In this document: positions 1-14,500 of the stretch, in pieces | How positions within the stretch are numbered: the first letter of the stretch is position 1 | How the letters are laid out: every line of letters starts with the position of its first letter | Origin: Torreya grandis | Taxonomy: Eukaryota > Streptophyta > Pinopsida > Cupressales > Taxaceae | DNA length: 64,000 nt | Assembly (NCBI GenBank): GCA_037957365.1 | Contig: JARHVA010006313.1 | Location: forward strand, 776,501 to 840,500 | Direction: 5' to 3' | Translations under genes and position numbers: made by a program | Notes under the pieces: model-generated | The model's database searches: none | Seen by the model: only the letters and a program-made list of their open reading frames with translations | Told to the model about the DNA's origin: nothing

Positions 1-894
1 TATTATTTTCACCCCTTTTAGTATCTCCCCACATACTCTTTTATGTTGGAATTCTGCAACTCTAACACCTTTTTTTCACCAAATTCACACTAACCATTCC
101 TAGCCTTTGTAGTTTTAATCCTTTGTGTTTGATATACCCAATTTTTCATTCTTCATTTACAACCATTAACCAACTTTAAAATATCACATAAACCCCTTAC
201 AATCATCCCAAACCCCTTTTTTTCCTAAAAGCTAAAACTATGACAATACATAGTGATCGACATCTGTCATTCTTGATTGGCATTAGTCTCTGTGTAATTA
301 TATTTTCCTAAAATATCAAGTTAAAATTACCTATCAACCTTAACCCAAAACCTTGTTTATCAATCCCTATCATAACACAGAGTCAGAAATAAAAATATAA
401 ATTACACTTTAGCACTTTAGAATTTATTTTACATAAGTTAATGTCATTTTATTGAATCAATCATTTTCCTTGAAAAGAATTTTATTACATTATGTTAAAG
501 TAATTTTCATTATTTTATGCAAACACTTCTTATCAACATTCTTCAAAACTTACTTTTCTAAAAGGAGTGGATTGAAAACCTTCTAGATAAGTCTTGTACT
601 TCTTAGATCTGTCACTTGATAGGCAATCCACAGTGGATTGAAAACCTTCCAGATAAGTTTTTTGCTTATTGGATCTATCACTTGATAGGTAATCCACACT
701 TAAATATTATTAATCAATCAAGTTACTAGTCTTATTCTTATTATATGTCATTACTCCCCAAATAAAGAGGATTACTCCACATTGTGTGGATCACAAAGCA
801 TGCAACCACATCCAAGCTCATCTACACCTCCCTTTCTTTAGTTATACTTCTTTTTAAAAATAAAAATAAAATTATCTAAAAATATAGTGAAACA
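1..894 (+). mobile_element. 3' part of the 5' LTR of gypsy element T1
   Basis: This AT-rich stretch ends in GAAACA directly before a primer-binding-like motif, exactly as the better preserved LTR of element T2 does at 42411-42416. Its left end lies outside the window, so LTR length cannot be given. It contains a 66-bp tandem duplication but no recognisable coding sequence. The assignment rests on the PBS-like motif and the gag that follow, not on a matching 3' LTR, which is absent from this window. Exact limits are uncertain. Confidence 0.6.
567..698 (+). repeat. 66-bp tandem duplication in the T1 LTR
   Basis: Two consecutive copies (567-632 and 633-698) each begin GTGGATTGAAAACCTTC and end in AATCCAC. 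They differ at roughly eight positions. The start GTGGATT and end AATCCAC of each unit are inverted copies, so each unit could fold on itself. This is probably a local duplication within the LTR, possibly of a regulatory segment. No function is visible. Confidence 0.85.
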
Positions 895-897
895 TTC

Positions 898-915
898 TAG
901 GATGCTCGGTGGGAC
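898..915 (+). other. primer-binding-like site of T1
   Basis: The sequence AGGATGCTCGGTGGGAC sits immediately after the LTR end. It matches in position and sequence the motifs after the LTRs of T2 (42421-42438), A (11518-11535, minus) and B (29808-29825). Such TGGCAYGCCYGGTGGGA sequences commonly follow the 5' LTR of plant gypsy elements. I do not assign the primer tRNA. Confidence 0.6.
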
Positions 916-1918
916 CCTAGAGTTTTCTTGGGTTTGTAGTTATTTTAGGACATTCTAGTTACATTATTAAAATAATCATTCATTGTACTTATTTGTATCT
1001 AACACTAAAACATTATTTTCTTCATTTCTAAATTGAAAATTATAACTTTTAATTTCTTCATTTCAAAATTAAAAAACAAGTACTTATTTTCTTTACTTTA
1101 TTGAATTGGAAAATGCAAAATCATTTATTTTCCTTTATTTTTAAAAAGTGAAAAGGCATTCATCCTAGGATAGGACTTGCATTCTCATCCTATATTTAGG
1201 TACATTCTAGTTATTTTTTACTCATTTAAAGAAATGAAAATTTCCTTTTGGGTTTAAAATCAACCTTAATCCATTAATTTCTTTCATTATTGAGTCGCAT
1301 ATCTTAATTAATTAGTAAATCAATCATAACAATCACTTATTTATACACACATACCAAATCATTTAAACAATCAATTCATAAAACATTAACATAAGTGAAC
1401 TGATTGGGATTTCATCACCTAGAGGCAACGTTCATCCTGACTATCCTACATGGAATTCATCACCAAGGGGAGAACCAACTCATTATGTTGACTAAGTATA
1501 CAATCTAGAAATATACTAGCAAAGCACTCGACACCCTTACATTGTAGTGTGTGCATTGAGGGGGTAGGCCCCACTACCAATCCACATATTAATTTTAATA
1601 CAAATATATTTTGGGCCTAAACAAACCTAAAACCATCCATAGACTACTTATAGTACAAATTTAAAAATACAAGTGGAGTCTCACAAATTCTAAACTTAAG
1701 GCATGATCCCAAAGCAATATAAAAAGAACTCTTAGGATCTAACATAATTTTAGTGTGTGTGATCTTTTTGAATTTTTTCTTATTTTCTCTCTTTTTGAGT
1801 TAATGAGTTTATTTCTATCAAAATTCTAAAACTTTAACCACTTTATTGTATGTATAAATTTAGAGACCAAGCTAACCAAAACCAACCTCACCACCAACAT
1901 TATTCCTTTTCTTCATCC
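916..1918 (+). other. untranslated leader of T1
   Basis: This is a non-coding, AT-rich stretch between the PBS-like site and the gag start. It parallels the leader of T2 (42439-43886), including the shared phrase TTTCATCACCTAG (near 1412 here and 42970 in T2) and 'ccaaggggagaacc' further on. No open frame or RNA gene was seen. Confidence 0.55.
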
Positions 1919-3566
1919 ATGCAACACACTCTAGATGTGGAAATATTTCTTAATCATTTTAGGAATCTTGATATGCCTGGTCTTTTTCCTAAGGGGATAT
2001 GGACTTCACTAACCTCCTTGACAATAACCCAATTACCCTTCAACATTACCTTGCCATAATTTCCAATTGTTCCCCTACTTTAATTCCTTCTATCAAAGCA
2101 CTTTATGGTATGCCTAATTACATTATGGGTGAAAGTTAGGTTTCCACCATCTCTACTACCTAATACATGGTAACTCAAGGTTTATATTCTACAAGAAACC
2201 CATATACTAGTGTTACCCAAAACCAAGCTTCTCTTCCACCACCAATAAATACCCAATCACCTTTAACTTCCACCAACCCCATAACTAACCCTTAAAATGT
2301 AGGGATAACCCAACCAATGACAACTCAAACACCACTTAGCATTCATATTCCATCCACTAGTATAGATTGCTTACCTCTTACCATCCAAAACCCAAAATCA
2401 TCTACACCATGTCAAAACTTAGTAGTTTCCATGCCATCCACTCTCCCACCTATAAGTACAAGGGTAACTACATGCCTTCAACAACCCAACCCAACAATGT
2501 CCATGTCTCAAGAAATACCCATTGTACCTAATCTAGGTTATGTTTTAAATCTACAAGGATATATGCCTCCCATATCATCCCAACATTTTGTGGTCAAAGA
2601 TCAATATGTGACATCCACCCAACCTTCCAACATGAAATATATTGCACCCTCATGAGCCTAACAACACATACCCTACAACTATGTGGTTACACTACAAACT
2701 AACCTCATCAAAATATTAATGGATAAAATGATAACTTTAGAGTCATCCTTTTTTAGAGCTCATAATCTTTTATCTTATTATCAGATTTTTAAAGAGCCCA
2801 TTCACCCTTCTATACCAATCCTTCCTTACCCCTCTCAACGAGAACTTCCCAAATCTACCAAATTCCAAATTAAGGAAGATCACAAACAATATTTAAGAGC
2901 ATTTAGGCATGTGTGCTATCTCATTTACTATTATAATATTCTTTTAATTTGGACCTTCCCCATGTCTTTAGCAAGACCTGAATTAGATTGGTATAGTGCC
3001 ATCATTAGGTACTCCCTCTTTTCTTTTACTCAACTCATGAAAACTTTCTTGGATCATTTCTCCATAAACATATCCAATAAAGTGTCCATAGCTGACTTAT
3101 ATTCTATTCACCAATTCAAGGATGAATCTATTGATAATTTTGTTGCTTGATGGAAGGGGTTGATTAACCAACTTTCCTTATCCCTACCCCAGCCAAAATT
3201 AATTTAACTTTTCTTGCAAACATATGCCAAAAACATTTCATCTTCCCTATAAGTTCAAAACCTTTGATGAAGCATTTACCATTGATAAGAAAGTGGAAAT
3301 CTGAGAAATTGATGAAGGTAAACTTAATCTTAAGAATAATAATTCTATCCTAAAATTTGTTGAATCTTCCTCAAAACCTTCAAACCACACTAGAGCCAAA
3401 GGATTAGCCAATTACTTTGTCCTTAAAACAAATTCTCCTTTGATGCTAAACCAATCCAACCCCTCCACATCTTCAAACAAAAATCTAAAAACCATTTTTT
3501 TCAAAATGAATATACTCCACTAGGGGATTCTTATACTTCAATTTTTGATAAATTATTGAAAACAAA
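1919..3566 (+). pseudogene. Ty3/gypsy gag, N-terminal part (T1), interrupted by element A
   Basis: The start ATG at 1919 aligns with the ATG of T2 gag at 43887 (ATGCAACACACTCTAGAT against ATGGAGCGTACTTTAGAT). The first part is a low-complexity Pro/Thr/Ser/Gln-rich stretch. It is followed at about 2959-3150 by the retrotransposon gag core: LDWYSAI, then a Phe-rich stretch with FLDHFSINI, then DLYSIHQFKDESIDNF. This corresponds to the same core in T2 at 45179-45370. The frame is broken by stops and shifts. The tail reads YTPLGDSYTSIFDKLLK and stops at element A. The missing continuation resumes at 16709. Gag would form the virus-like particle. This copy cannot make it. Confidence 0.85.
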
Positions 3567-6500
3567 TATTGTCAATTAGATTTATACCCTTAGAGGAGAT
3601 GTCTCATCTTTCCTCATCCAAGTGGCACAATTGAAACACCTCTAGGCTTGTGGGTAGCTAAGGATGAGGTGAATCTCTAGGTAGGGATAGCTCCCTTGAT
3701 GTACCACTTTGGATAACTACTACACCTAAAATTTGTGGGGTAAAGGAGAGAGAAAATTGAAAGAAAAAAATCCAAAGGGAGGTGATACACTAAATAAGTT
3801 GATACATTCTAACTAGCTGCATGTTACAAATGAAACCAAGAGGGTAGCCAACCATACACTTCTCCAATATGCATCTTATCACATCAATATTAAAATATGA
3901 TATTATGGATGAATTTTTAAGTTAGACAAGAGTCCTTAAATGGCACTAGTGAATACACTAACTCACTCAATCTTGACACTTCCTAAAAATCTTCACATGC
4001 CCTACAAGAAAAAGCTTTCCAACTATAAATATGATGAAATAATGAGACAACATGATAAAGAAATCATAATTATCACTAAGAAATATCAATCATCCTAGTA
4101 GAACACACTATTAAAAGTCATGAAGAGGTAAAAATTAGTAGTCTTATTGATAAAATGGTACGAGAATGAGTAAGGATTTACCATTTTTTAGGTGGAACAT
4201 AAGTTATAATGGCCAAAATGGCTAGTTATTATAGAACTTGAGAGAGAGAGAGGAGAATAGATAATTCCAAGGGTCACAATCACACTTTTCAAACTAATAA
4301 AAGTATTTAGCTTTTCATGAGAAAATTATATGGGATAAACCATGTAATCTTAGAAGAGACAAGTGGCCATATAAGGTATGAAACTTATGAAAAGTGGCAT
4401 GAAACTCCTTATTTTGGCTCAAAAAACTACCTTCATGATTTTGACCAATTTAAACATCCCAAAAATAATTAGGGATAAGTCTGATTATTTTAATTAAGGG
4501 TAAGGGTTTCAAACATGTCTCTTCATGCATTGGTTGTAGTGTTGGTCATCTAGTATCATCTAGAAATGAGTTATCACTATCTATAGTGTAAAAAATCTTC
4601 CTTCATACTCCTTGCACACTTGGAATCCAAGAAGGATTAATTTTTCCATGAAAATACATGGAAGGGAGTGAGTTACATTTTTAAATACCCTCCATGTCCT
4701 TAGAGGCATTGGAAACACCTTAAAATTAGCTCACTCAAAGTTTTCCATCGTCACTAGTTTGGTCAATATGTCAATTTTGAATGGCTGAGATGAATTAGTT
4801 TTTTTTAACACTTAGGAGTTGTTATGAATAATTAAATATAAATTATGGGTTATCCCAAGTCCTAATCCTTCATCCAAAGTTGGTTTCATCTTTAGAATCC
4901 TCCTAGAAGCTATAAAACACACAAAATAGTCAAAAATACCTTGTTTTGTACCATGTTTACATAATTATATATAGTCCAAAAGCATGGTAATTATCTTGAG
5001 TGAGTCTCCTAAAATTTTAAATCATCATATTGAGAAAAATATGTGATTATATTAGTTTTCAAACCTCATTTCTCCAAACTAGTCATTAGCAAGGGTTTGT
5101 AAGGGTTTTAGCCTATTTTGACCTCTTAAGCTTCATTCATAAAGATGGGAAATTAATATTTCAAATAATTTTCACAATAATTTATTTTATGACCTCTTAT
5201 AACTTTTATAATCTTATTTTTCCCACATGTAAAGCATTAAGAGAGATGTGAGCTTCCAAATCTTTCCTATGAAGCTTGTTTTCACATTTTACACAAGTTT
5301 TAATTTTTTTTGTGCCAAAAATGGATTCCCATACAAATTATCTACATTTAAACACATTTAACACATCTTTATCCATCCTATAAACATGTTTAAATAGGTT
5401 ATAAATCTCATCTCAAGGTAGAATTGACCATGACTCTCCTTTTGGCTTCTAGGCCTAAACCTTGTTTAACAAGCCTGAGTTGGTTTAAGACCCAAAATAA
5501 CCTTATTATGGTTTCTCATGCACTCCAAGAGATTTAACACCTCTTATTTTACCCTTAAAAAAAAATTTAACTAATCATAAGGATCACTAAGAGATAGAAG
5601 TAAAAGTGGCTTGCCATTTAGCTTCTAGGCCTTACTTTTTCTTACTACGTCCGACTGCAACCTTAGTGTTTTAAACCTACCTATTTATTTCCCTTATTAT
5701 ATGAGATGTTATTAATATTTTATATAGTAATATACAACTCCACATAACTCTTTTCAAGTTATCTTTATCTTTTGGTCTCATATTTCTTTCTTATTCTCTA
5801 AAATTGTAGGTTTTGTACCTAAGGGGAGTGTCCTCTATTTGAAACAAAATAGAGGGTACTTACACTATTTTATTAGAAATTTTTAATGTTAGATAGGTTT
5901 AAATATGTTTTAAATACCATATCTAAAATTTTTAATCCCTTGGTCAAATTATTTGACCCTCCAAAGTCTTCAAAAACTAAGACAGACCTATCAAGCAAGG
6001 ATTGTGTGTAGGAATTTCACTTTAGACTATGTATTTCATCATTTAGGCCCTTCCTTGATTTTTTTTCCACTAATAAAAGACTATGGATATTTTAATGATC
6101 ATCATGAAGGAATTATAGGTATTTTAAACACCTCAACTCCTTACATTCCTCTTTCCATACATTGAACTCTTAAGGCTGCAAGTACCAATTTTTTATTATG
6201 TTTTCTATCTTAGAGTGATGCCTATATGTTTTTATGTATTGATTAGGCCTTAAAAAAATTTATAATCTTTAATAAAATTTTCCAATACTTATCTCACCTA
6301 TACTTTTACTCATCTCACACTTTGGAGGTTGAATTTCTCTCAAGACCAGCCATAGGTAGTTGATTGTATTACCCTAACGTTTAAACAAAGTATAATTTAT
6401 GTAGGTGCATGATTGCTTATTTTAGACTTAGATCAATGTATAAAATATATTTATAATACATTAGGTTCATTTATTATTTTTTAATCCCCATTTTTTCACA

Positions 6501-8728
6501 CTACTCAGCCTAAACACCACCTAAATACCTTGTCTCAGTTTCCTGTCACCCTACAGTCACCTACAGTTGAATGTACGAAGTCATGTACGTGGCTTTGATC
6601 TTGAAAGATAAATACATTTGTTTCTTAAGAAACTTGAAACCTATCATGAATATTTTAATCATTTTAAAAACATCAAACATGCCTAATTACCCATGTATTG
6701 TAAGAAATAAACACCCTTTCAAATTTAAACCCTATGTTGGTTGTAGGTGAATATTTTGTAGATAATGGCACTTATAGGTGTTTCATGAGGACCAAACATA
6801 GTATATGACCCTCTTTGATGATATATTTGATTAAAAACACTCCTTAAATTTTTTTTTAAACACTTCACCATGATGATATAGTCTAGGTTTACAACTTTGG
6901 TTGAAGGGTCCATTTGGAACTCTTTCCTATAGATTTTATTACCTAAGTTTAGTGCTTAGAAATGCATCTTGAGGCTTATAACAACCAAACTCCATCAACC
7001 CTTTTCATTCCAAAATTTTCTATGTTATTCTTAATGTTGTAGGTTTCAAGATAAGGTCATTATATGTATCAAAATTCATTAATAACCTAGTCATATGACT
7101 TCCACCAAAATATTTTAGGCCTCTATTTTCTTAATTTAGGGATTTGATGTCTAAAATAGTCATCTCCTTTTTTGAAGATGGCCTTCAACCTTGTTTATCA
7201 ATCCATCCTTAAAAAAACTCTCCCATGATATTTTCAACATCTTAATACTTTAAAGAATATTCATCGCCTATTTCAACCTCTCTATACAAGCATCACCAGC
7301 CCCTACTCAGCCACTTATAGGTGGATATTTACACATATAGAGGCAGTAAGGAAATTTAAAATAGTGAATAAGAGATATAGTCCTTCAATGATCTATAAAA
7401 CTATTTAAATGATTTAAAATGGACTCTTCACACTCTAAGTATCTTTAAAAAGTGTCAACATGTCCTATTCAATATGAATTTCTCTTCCAAGCACCTGTAG
7501 GTAAGCATGTTCATGGTGACTATGAGTGTATGTTGCCCATGACTTTAGTAGTCTTCTTTTTAAACTCTTTATAGGATATAAATTTTTTTATCCAACTTAT
7601 AAATATATATCTAGTATCTTGACACCTCTACTACACATACTTGAACATGATAAAGAACTTCATACACATGACTGCAAGTGAGAAAGGGCAAATATTTGGC
7701 TAAGCATGATAAAGACTAAAAGTTGGATCCAAGCATGATATTATGAAAATTAAACATGAATGGAGATGATAAATATTTCATTGAGACATGGTAAACCCCA
7801 TATCTTAATCAGATGATACCCATTCATATAACCAAACATCTGTGAACAAAGTAACCTGATTGAGACTTCACATGGTGACATCCCTTTCTAACATGAGATG
7901 ATTTACATACCAAAAAATCATGGGACATGAAAATAAACATGATAATCATATTAAAATATATTCAACATCATATATAATCAACATCAATAATTGGTTTGAA
8001 TGAACTTGTCCAAATGAATTAAAACTTATAGGGTATATAGATTACCAAGAAAAAAAACATAGTCAACTTCATTAGGATGGTTCAAAAATAATAGGCCACC
8101 ATTACTCAAAATATTATTATGGAAATTAATATCTATAAGTATAATTTCACCTCCCAAATTCATTTTACTTGTAAGTTCTCCAACTGTCCATACCAAGTAC
8201 AAACCTAAAGATAGGTTCTATGTGCCTAAAAAGGTGAAAAAGGAGCATAATGGTTTTGGTAAATTTTATCACTCCTAAATAATATCAATAATTTATATGG
8301 ATATAAATAATTTTAAGAGTCATTCCATGACCTTCTCCCATATGGCACACTTCCCCATGGGTCATACAAGTGCTAAATTGTTTTCTTTTCACAAAAAACT
8401 ACCCTTTCTTTTGAAGAACCTACCACTTTTTGTTAATGATAGTTGATTAAGAAATTTTAGGACACATGGCATGTTAAATCACATTTTATAACGTTCACAT
8501 TTCCAAAGGAGGATTTATAAGTCATTAAATGCCCATTTTTGACCTCAAAATGATTCAAAATGTAATAAGGACTAAAATGACTAATGACTAAGGCTAATAT
8601 AACATGAAATCACAATAAAAGACCTATAATACACCTTAATTACTAGATATTAGACCCCTAAACACCTAAAAAATCAAAATTTGGCTATATGGGTCCCAAT
8701 TTGACCTTAAAGTCAAATTTGGTCAATA
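3567..8728 (-). repeat. 3' LTR of element A (5162 bp)
   Basis: Aligns along its whole length with 11541-16708; for example the text near 3640 ('ggcttgtgggtagctaagg') recurs near 11612. No reading frame of interest was seen. It carries several copies of the palindromic core ACCTATAGGT or one-base variants (near 6770, 7313, 7493), shared in position with the other LTR. Its minus-strand start is TATTGACC, one change from the expected TGTTGACC. An LTR of this size is exceptional but known in the Tat/Ogre branch of plant gypsy elements. Confidence 0.85.
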
Positions 8729-8940
8729 AAATGGTGACTCATAGGGGTAGTATGCATGTTATACTAAAGACCAGTAGCCTTATCAGTCCAATGGTCTTAG
8801 GGAGTCATCTAAAGTTTAAGACACCACAATGGGACTTTTACAATAGGATTTAATCAAGACAATACCAATGACTACCTCAACCACACAAAGTAAATGATAC
8901 ACATAGATCAAAAGTAAACACATTTGTGCTTCATGAGCAC

Positions 8941-11336
8941 TTATGAAACACACACACCAAAATAAAATAAAAATAACTCAAACACTATCCTAAAATGAAA
9001 ACTCCTTCCTGGATCAAAGGGGTAGTTTGAAACCCTTCTTGCTTCATGAAATGATGGAATAAATGACACATATAGTCTTTTAATCCTTGACATTGATGTC
9101 TCCAACTTTTTCATGATGTTTTTCAACTTCATTGGCATGATGTTCATTGAAAACAAAGAAGCTCCAAATAAGGTTGCTATGCAAATGAAATATTATGGCA
9201 TATAAATAGCCTCAACCTTCTCATGTAGATCCCCAATTACAACCTCCTTCTTGATTTCCATAGGGCTCTTAATAATATTGGGTTTCTTCTCAATTGTAAT
9301 TTTTTCTAGCTCATCAAGGAGATTTTCATACTCTACCCAATATTGGTCATTTTCCTCCATGGAAGACTCTTTCTTCACCTTTTCATGTACTTGTCCCTCA
9401 ACTTGGAAAAACTCTTCAAGCTCTTGAAAGTGCTTCATTTGTAGCTACCATTCATATTTGTCCTCTTTATCATTTAGAACCACTACCTCTTAAATGTTCT
9501 CTTATTGATGTATGAGGTCACCAATATAGTGTTATTCAAGACCCTATGCATATGAGGGTGATTCAAAATGAGGTTGATGTATTGGATCATATTCAAGAAC
9601 AACTTCTACCTTGGTCTCAAGATATTCTTCTAGGACTTCCACCTCTTCAAGGATGACTTGAAATTATTTTCCATCCTTAATAACACATTCAAATTCATAC
9701 TATAGGTTATCATCTAAAACCTTTTAATCAGATGTAGAGTCTTATTCAAGGGATGTAATATATTCCATCTCCTTCTCCTTCTTGGTGATGCCAAGAGTAG
9801 GCATTTTGAAATCATGTGACTTAGCCTAATGAGGCTACCAAGGAGGTATTTTTCTTCAAGAGTTATAAATTATTATCAACCATATTCTCTTATTTAGGTT
9901 CCCATACCATAGATCCATCAAGGCAAAGAGTGATAAGGTGAGTAAAAGATGAACTAGTTGGTGGAGGTGGAACATAAAACTCAAAATCAAATTGAGAGTG
10001 AAAAGTACATGATTCTTTTGGGAGCTCTTGAGGAAGGGGAGGTATACCTTGGGATAAAATAGCTTGGTTTTCTTCCTTCCATTTTAAAATAACTTCATTA
10101 CAGTATGATTGGGCTTGATTATTCTCTTGAGGAAAGGTAGATGGGATGTGTTTAGTCATAGGATCTTCTTTTAGGTCTAAACCTTCTCTATCACACCTTG
10201 GCTTAGCAATTTCATCTTTAGCTCTAACTCTTCAATTTTATTGGCTAGTTTCTCTTGGAAAAGTCTTTATTGAGTTCCATATGAATCTTCATGAGGATGA
10301 GGGTTATAATAAGGATGACATGGATATCAAGAGATCTCTTGAGGAAGGGTGGGAGGGACTTCCAAAGGATCAACTTCATTCTTAAATTCACACTCCTTAT
10401 CAATGATTCTATCCTCTTTCTTTCACCATGATTCCACTATCTTATTGTAGATTATGATTATAAGATTATAAGTCTTTTATTGAGTTTGTGATGCAATTTT
10501 AGGAGTAGATGAATTATTAAAGGAACTTGGGATCTCTTAGGCTTGGATTCTCCACCTTGTCTCCAACTTGGAATCTCATATCTAGAGGTCACTTCTTAAG
10601 GTGGGGATGCAGTTGAAGAGGTAAATGAGGGATTATATTCCACTTATTTTTTTGATGACATGGACTAATTCATATGCATATTATCTAGCTCAACCTGCCT
10701 ATGAAGATTTCCTTTAAAAGTAAGGTTTTTCTTTTCAACTCTCTCTTTCAGCTGATTGGGAAAATAATGAATCTAATAAACTTGATTGGGCTCATGATTT
10801 GGAACCATTTAGGATTGATATAAATCTTTTGGAAGTGTATATTAAGGATGATATGTTTGGTGAGGCTACTTCTCATGAATTTTTAGCCTATCTTCCAAGG
10901 ATGAAACTAGGCTATTCACATTTAGCATCTCACTTGTGATCCTTTGTTAATTGGCTATCTCAATAGGTGCCCAATATATTTTTACCAACTATAATTCATC
11001 TCTCACCTAATGAATTAAATTAATAGGAACATCTTAACCATGTCCTCTTAGTGTATCAATTTCTAAAATATACTTCTCATACACCAAAAGAGTTTGCTTA
11101 AAGGTGGAAATGGATTGAGTCGAGAAGTGTCTAGGTTGACTAGGAGAAGCAAGATATTGAGGACGTTGGCTATAATACTAATAAAACTCATGATGGGGTT
11201 GAAAATGGTCATAAAAAGACTAGTAATAATTATACCAATGATGATAGGAATCATATAAAGGCTGATTAGGAATGTCATAAGTTAGAAATACCTCACCAAC
11301 TTGTGTAAAACAAAACCCAACGTCAAAATTATCCAT
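8941..11336 (-). pseudogene. orphan gag-like ORF of element A
   Basis: The product opens MDNFDVGFCFTQVGEVFLTY, followed by a Tyr/His/Gln-rich stretch, then stops and shifts. Around 10031-10099 it carries EVILKWKEENQAILSQGIPP, which matches EVLINWRAENHSILAQGLPP of element B at 30887-30955. The stretch before it (TKHIPSTFPQE) also resembles B (PKHTPPTHFQE). The C-terminal part (9193-9438) is acidic and coiled-coil-like (FQELEEFFQVEGQVHEKVKK). The family is not recognised. By position, directly behind the PBS and as the only ORF, it would be a gag-like or packaging protein, which is inference. Stops are mostly TAG and TAA at likely Gln codons. Confidence 0.65.
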
Positions 11337-11517
11337 AAAACCTCATTGTGAAGTAAGAAAACAAAGAAAAATTACCAAAAATATTAAAAATGAAAACATA
11401 GGATTCTTGACCAACTGAGATAACTTTAGAGTTGCCATTGATGCTTGGATATATTTCTCTAAAAGGATGATGTGTTAAGGGACAACACCAAAAATCCTTC
11501 AAATTTTTGAAATAATA

Positions 11518-11535
11518 ATCCCACCAAGCATGCCA
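11518..11535 (-). other. primer-binding-like site of element A
   Basis: On the minus strand it reads TGGCATGCTTGGTGGGAT, preceded by TAGTTTT at the LTR end. Element B has TAGTTTT then TGGCACGCCCGATGGGAC at the same place. This fixes the strand and the inner edge of the 5' LTR. Confidence 0.75.
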
Positions 11536-11540
11536 AAAAC

Positions 11541-14500
11541 TATTGTCACTTGGATTTTCACCCTTTAAGGATATGTCTTAGCTCTCCTCATGTAAGTGGC
11601 ATAATTGAAACACCACTAGGCTTGTAGGTAGCCTAAGGATGAGGTAAATCTCTAGGTAGGGATATCTCCCTTGATGTACCACTTTAGATCACTACTAAAC
11701 CTAAAACTTGGGGGGGGGAATGGAAAGATAAAACTAAAATAAAAATATCCTAAGGGAAGTTATACACAAAATAATTTGATGACTTTTAACCAACTGCATG
11801 TTACACATGAAACCAAGAGGCTAACCAAACATAAACTTATCCAATTTGCATCTTCTCACATTAATATTACATTATGAGGTTATAGATGAATGTTTAGGCT
11901 ATGAGGAATAGACAAGAGGACTTGAATGGAAATAGTGAATATACTAACTCACTCAACCTTGACACTTCCTAAAATAATTCACATGCCTTGCAAGAAAAAT
12001 CTTTCCAACTACAAATAGGATGAAAGAATGAGACAACATGCTAAGGAAATCATAATTATCACTAATAGATATCAATAATAAAATTATAACACACGATGAA
12101 TAGTCATTAATAGGTAAAAATTTGTAATCTTATAAATCAAATGGTATGCAAATGAATAGGGCTTCACTATACACAGGTGGAGCATAAGTTATAATGGCCA
12201 AAATGGCTAGTTCTTATATAACTTGAGAAAGATAAGAGAAGAGAGAAGTCTAAGGGTAAAAATGACACTTATAAATCCTATAAAATTAATTAATTTTGCA
12301 TTATAAAAATATATTGGATGAACCATGCAAGGTGAGAAGAGAAAATTGGCCATACAAAGCATGAAACTTATGAAAAGTGATATAAAACTCCTTATTCTTG
12401 CTCAAAAAATTGCTTTCAAGATTTGGACCTATTTTAATATCCAAAAAATAATTAAGGATAATCTTGATGATTTTAATTAATTTTAAATGTTTTATACATT
12501 CTTCTCCATTCATTGGTTATAATCCTAGTTATCACCTAAAAATGAGTTATCACCATCTGTAGTCTAAAAATTTCTTCCTTCATTTACCCTACACACTTGG
12601 CCTCCAAAAAGGATTTATTTTTTCATTAAAATACCTAGGATTGGTTTAATGAAATTTTTAAATACCCTCCATGGCCTTATAGGCATCAATCACACCTTAA
12701 AATTAGCTCACTTGAAGTTTTCCACCCTTCTCACTAGTTTGGTCACTATGTCAGTTTTGACTAGCTGAGATGAAGTAGTTGGTTTGAAAACTTAAGAGAT
12801 TTTATAAATAAATAAATTTACATGAGAGGTTATTCTAAGTCCTAATCCTTATCCCAAAGTTGGTTTCATCTTTAGAATACTCTTAGAAACTAAAAAATAC
12901 ATAAAATGATCAAAAGTACCTTATGTTATACACTATTTGTATAGTTATGTATAATACAAAAGCATGGGGAGTATCCTAAGATAGTATCTTGTAATTTTAA
13001 ATCATCATCCTAGGAAAACTATGCCATTATATTATCTTTCCAACCTCATTTCTCCAAATTGGTCACTAGCAAGGGTTTGTAAGGGTTTTAGCCTATTTTG
13101 AACTCTTAAGCTTCGTTCATTAAGATGGGATGTTCAAATTGAAAATAAAATCCATAATAACATTATTTAGTATCTATTATAATTCCATTAAACTTATTTT
13201 TCCCCCCATGTAAAGCATTAAGAGAGATGTGAGCTTCTAAATCTCTCCTATTGAACTTATTTTCACATTTTGCACATGTCTAAGTTATATTTTAGGCCAA
13301 AAATGCATTCTCTTACCAATTATCTACCTTTAAAAATACTTAACACATATATATCCATCCTATAAACATGGCTCAATATGTTATAAATCTCATATCAAGG
13401 TGGAAGTGACCATGACTCTCCTTTTGGCTTCTAGGCCTAAACCTTGTTTAATAGCCCTAAGCTAGTTTAAGACCTAAATTGAAATTATTATGGTTTCTCA
13501 TAAAATCAAAGAGATTTAACACCTCTTAATTCACCCTTAAAACATGTTCCAATTAGTTATAAGGCTCACTAAGAGCGAGAATTAAAAGTGGCCTACCATT
13601 TGGCTCATAGGACTAAATTTTGCCTACTCGCTCTGACTATAACCTTAACATTTTAGACCTCCCTATTTAGTTACCTCATTTTATGAGGTGTTATTCATAT
13701 TTTCCTAGGTTATATAAAACTCCCAAAAACTCTTTTCATGGTTTCTTTAGCTTTTGGTCTCATATTTCTACCTTATTCTCCAAAATTACAGGTTTTGTAG
13801 CTAAGGTGAGTGTCATCTATTTGAGATAAAATAGAGGTTACTTCCCCTATTTGATCATAAATTTTGAATTTTATAGGCTTAAATAAGTTTTAAATTCCCT
13901 CTTTGAAAGGTTTCATCCCTTGGTCAAACCATTTAACCCTCCAAAATCTTCAAATATTAAGACAAACATGCCAAGCAAGAATTGTTTGCAAGAATTTCAC
14001 TTTAGACTATGTATTTCATCATTTAGAACCTTCTTTTATTTTTTTTTCCACTAAAAAGAGACTATTTATATTATCATGATCATCATGAATTAATTTTATT
14101 TCTATTAAATATCTCAACTCCATACATACCTCTTTCCATACATTGAACTCTTAAGGCTACATGTACCAATTCCTAATTATGTTTTTTGTCTTAGAGTGAT
14201 GCCTATAAGTGTGTGTGTATAAATTAGGCATTAAAATATTGTATACGGTTTCCTAAAATCTTCCAATACTTTTATCACCTATACTTATACTCATCTCACA
14301 CTTTATAGGTTGACTTTCTCTCAAGACCAGTCATAGGTAGTTGATTGTGTTACCCTACCTTTTGACCAAAGTATGATTTTTGTAGGTACTTGCTTGCTTA
14401 GCTTAGACTTGGATCAATGTATAAAATATATTTATAATAACTTAGGTTCATTTTTTTATTTTATAATACCCATTTTCTCACCTTGACTAGCATAAACCAC

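Larger units (their letters stand above)
8729..11540 (-). mobile_element. internal region of element A
   Basis: On the minus strand it runs from the PBS-like site (11535) through a leader to an ATG at 11336, then one decayed ORF, and ends with CCCCTATGAGT (8747-8737) eight bases before the 3' LTR. The same 11-mer stands seven bases before the 3' LTR of element B. No purine-rich tract of the usual polypurine type is seen at this junction. Confidence 0.75.

Noticed and set aside
567..698. CRISPR-like repeats
   Set aside because: Only two 66-bp units, with no spacer and in a plant LTR.
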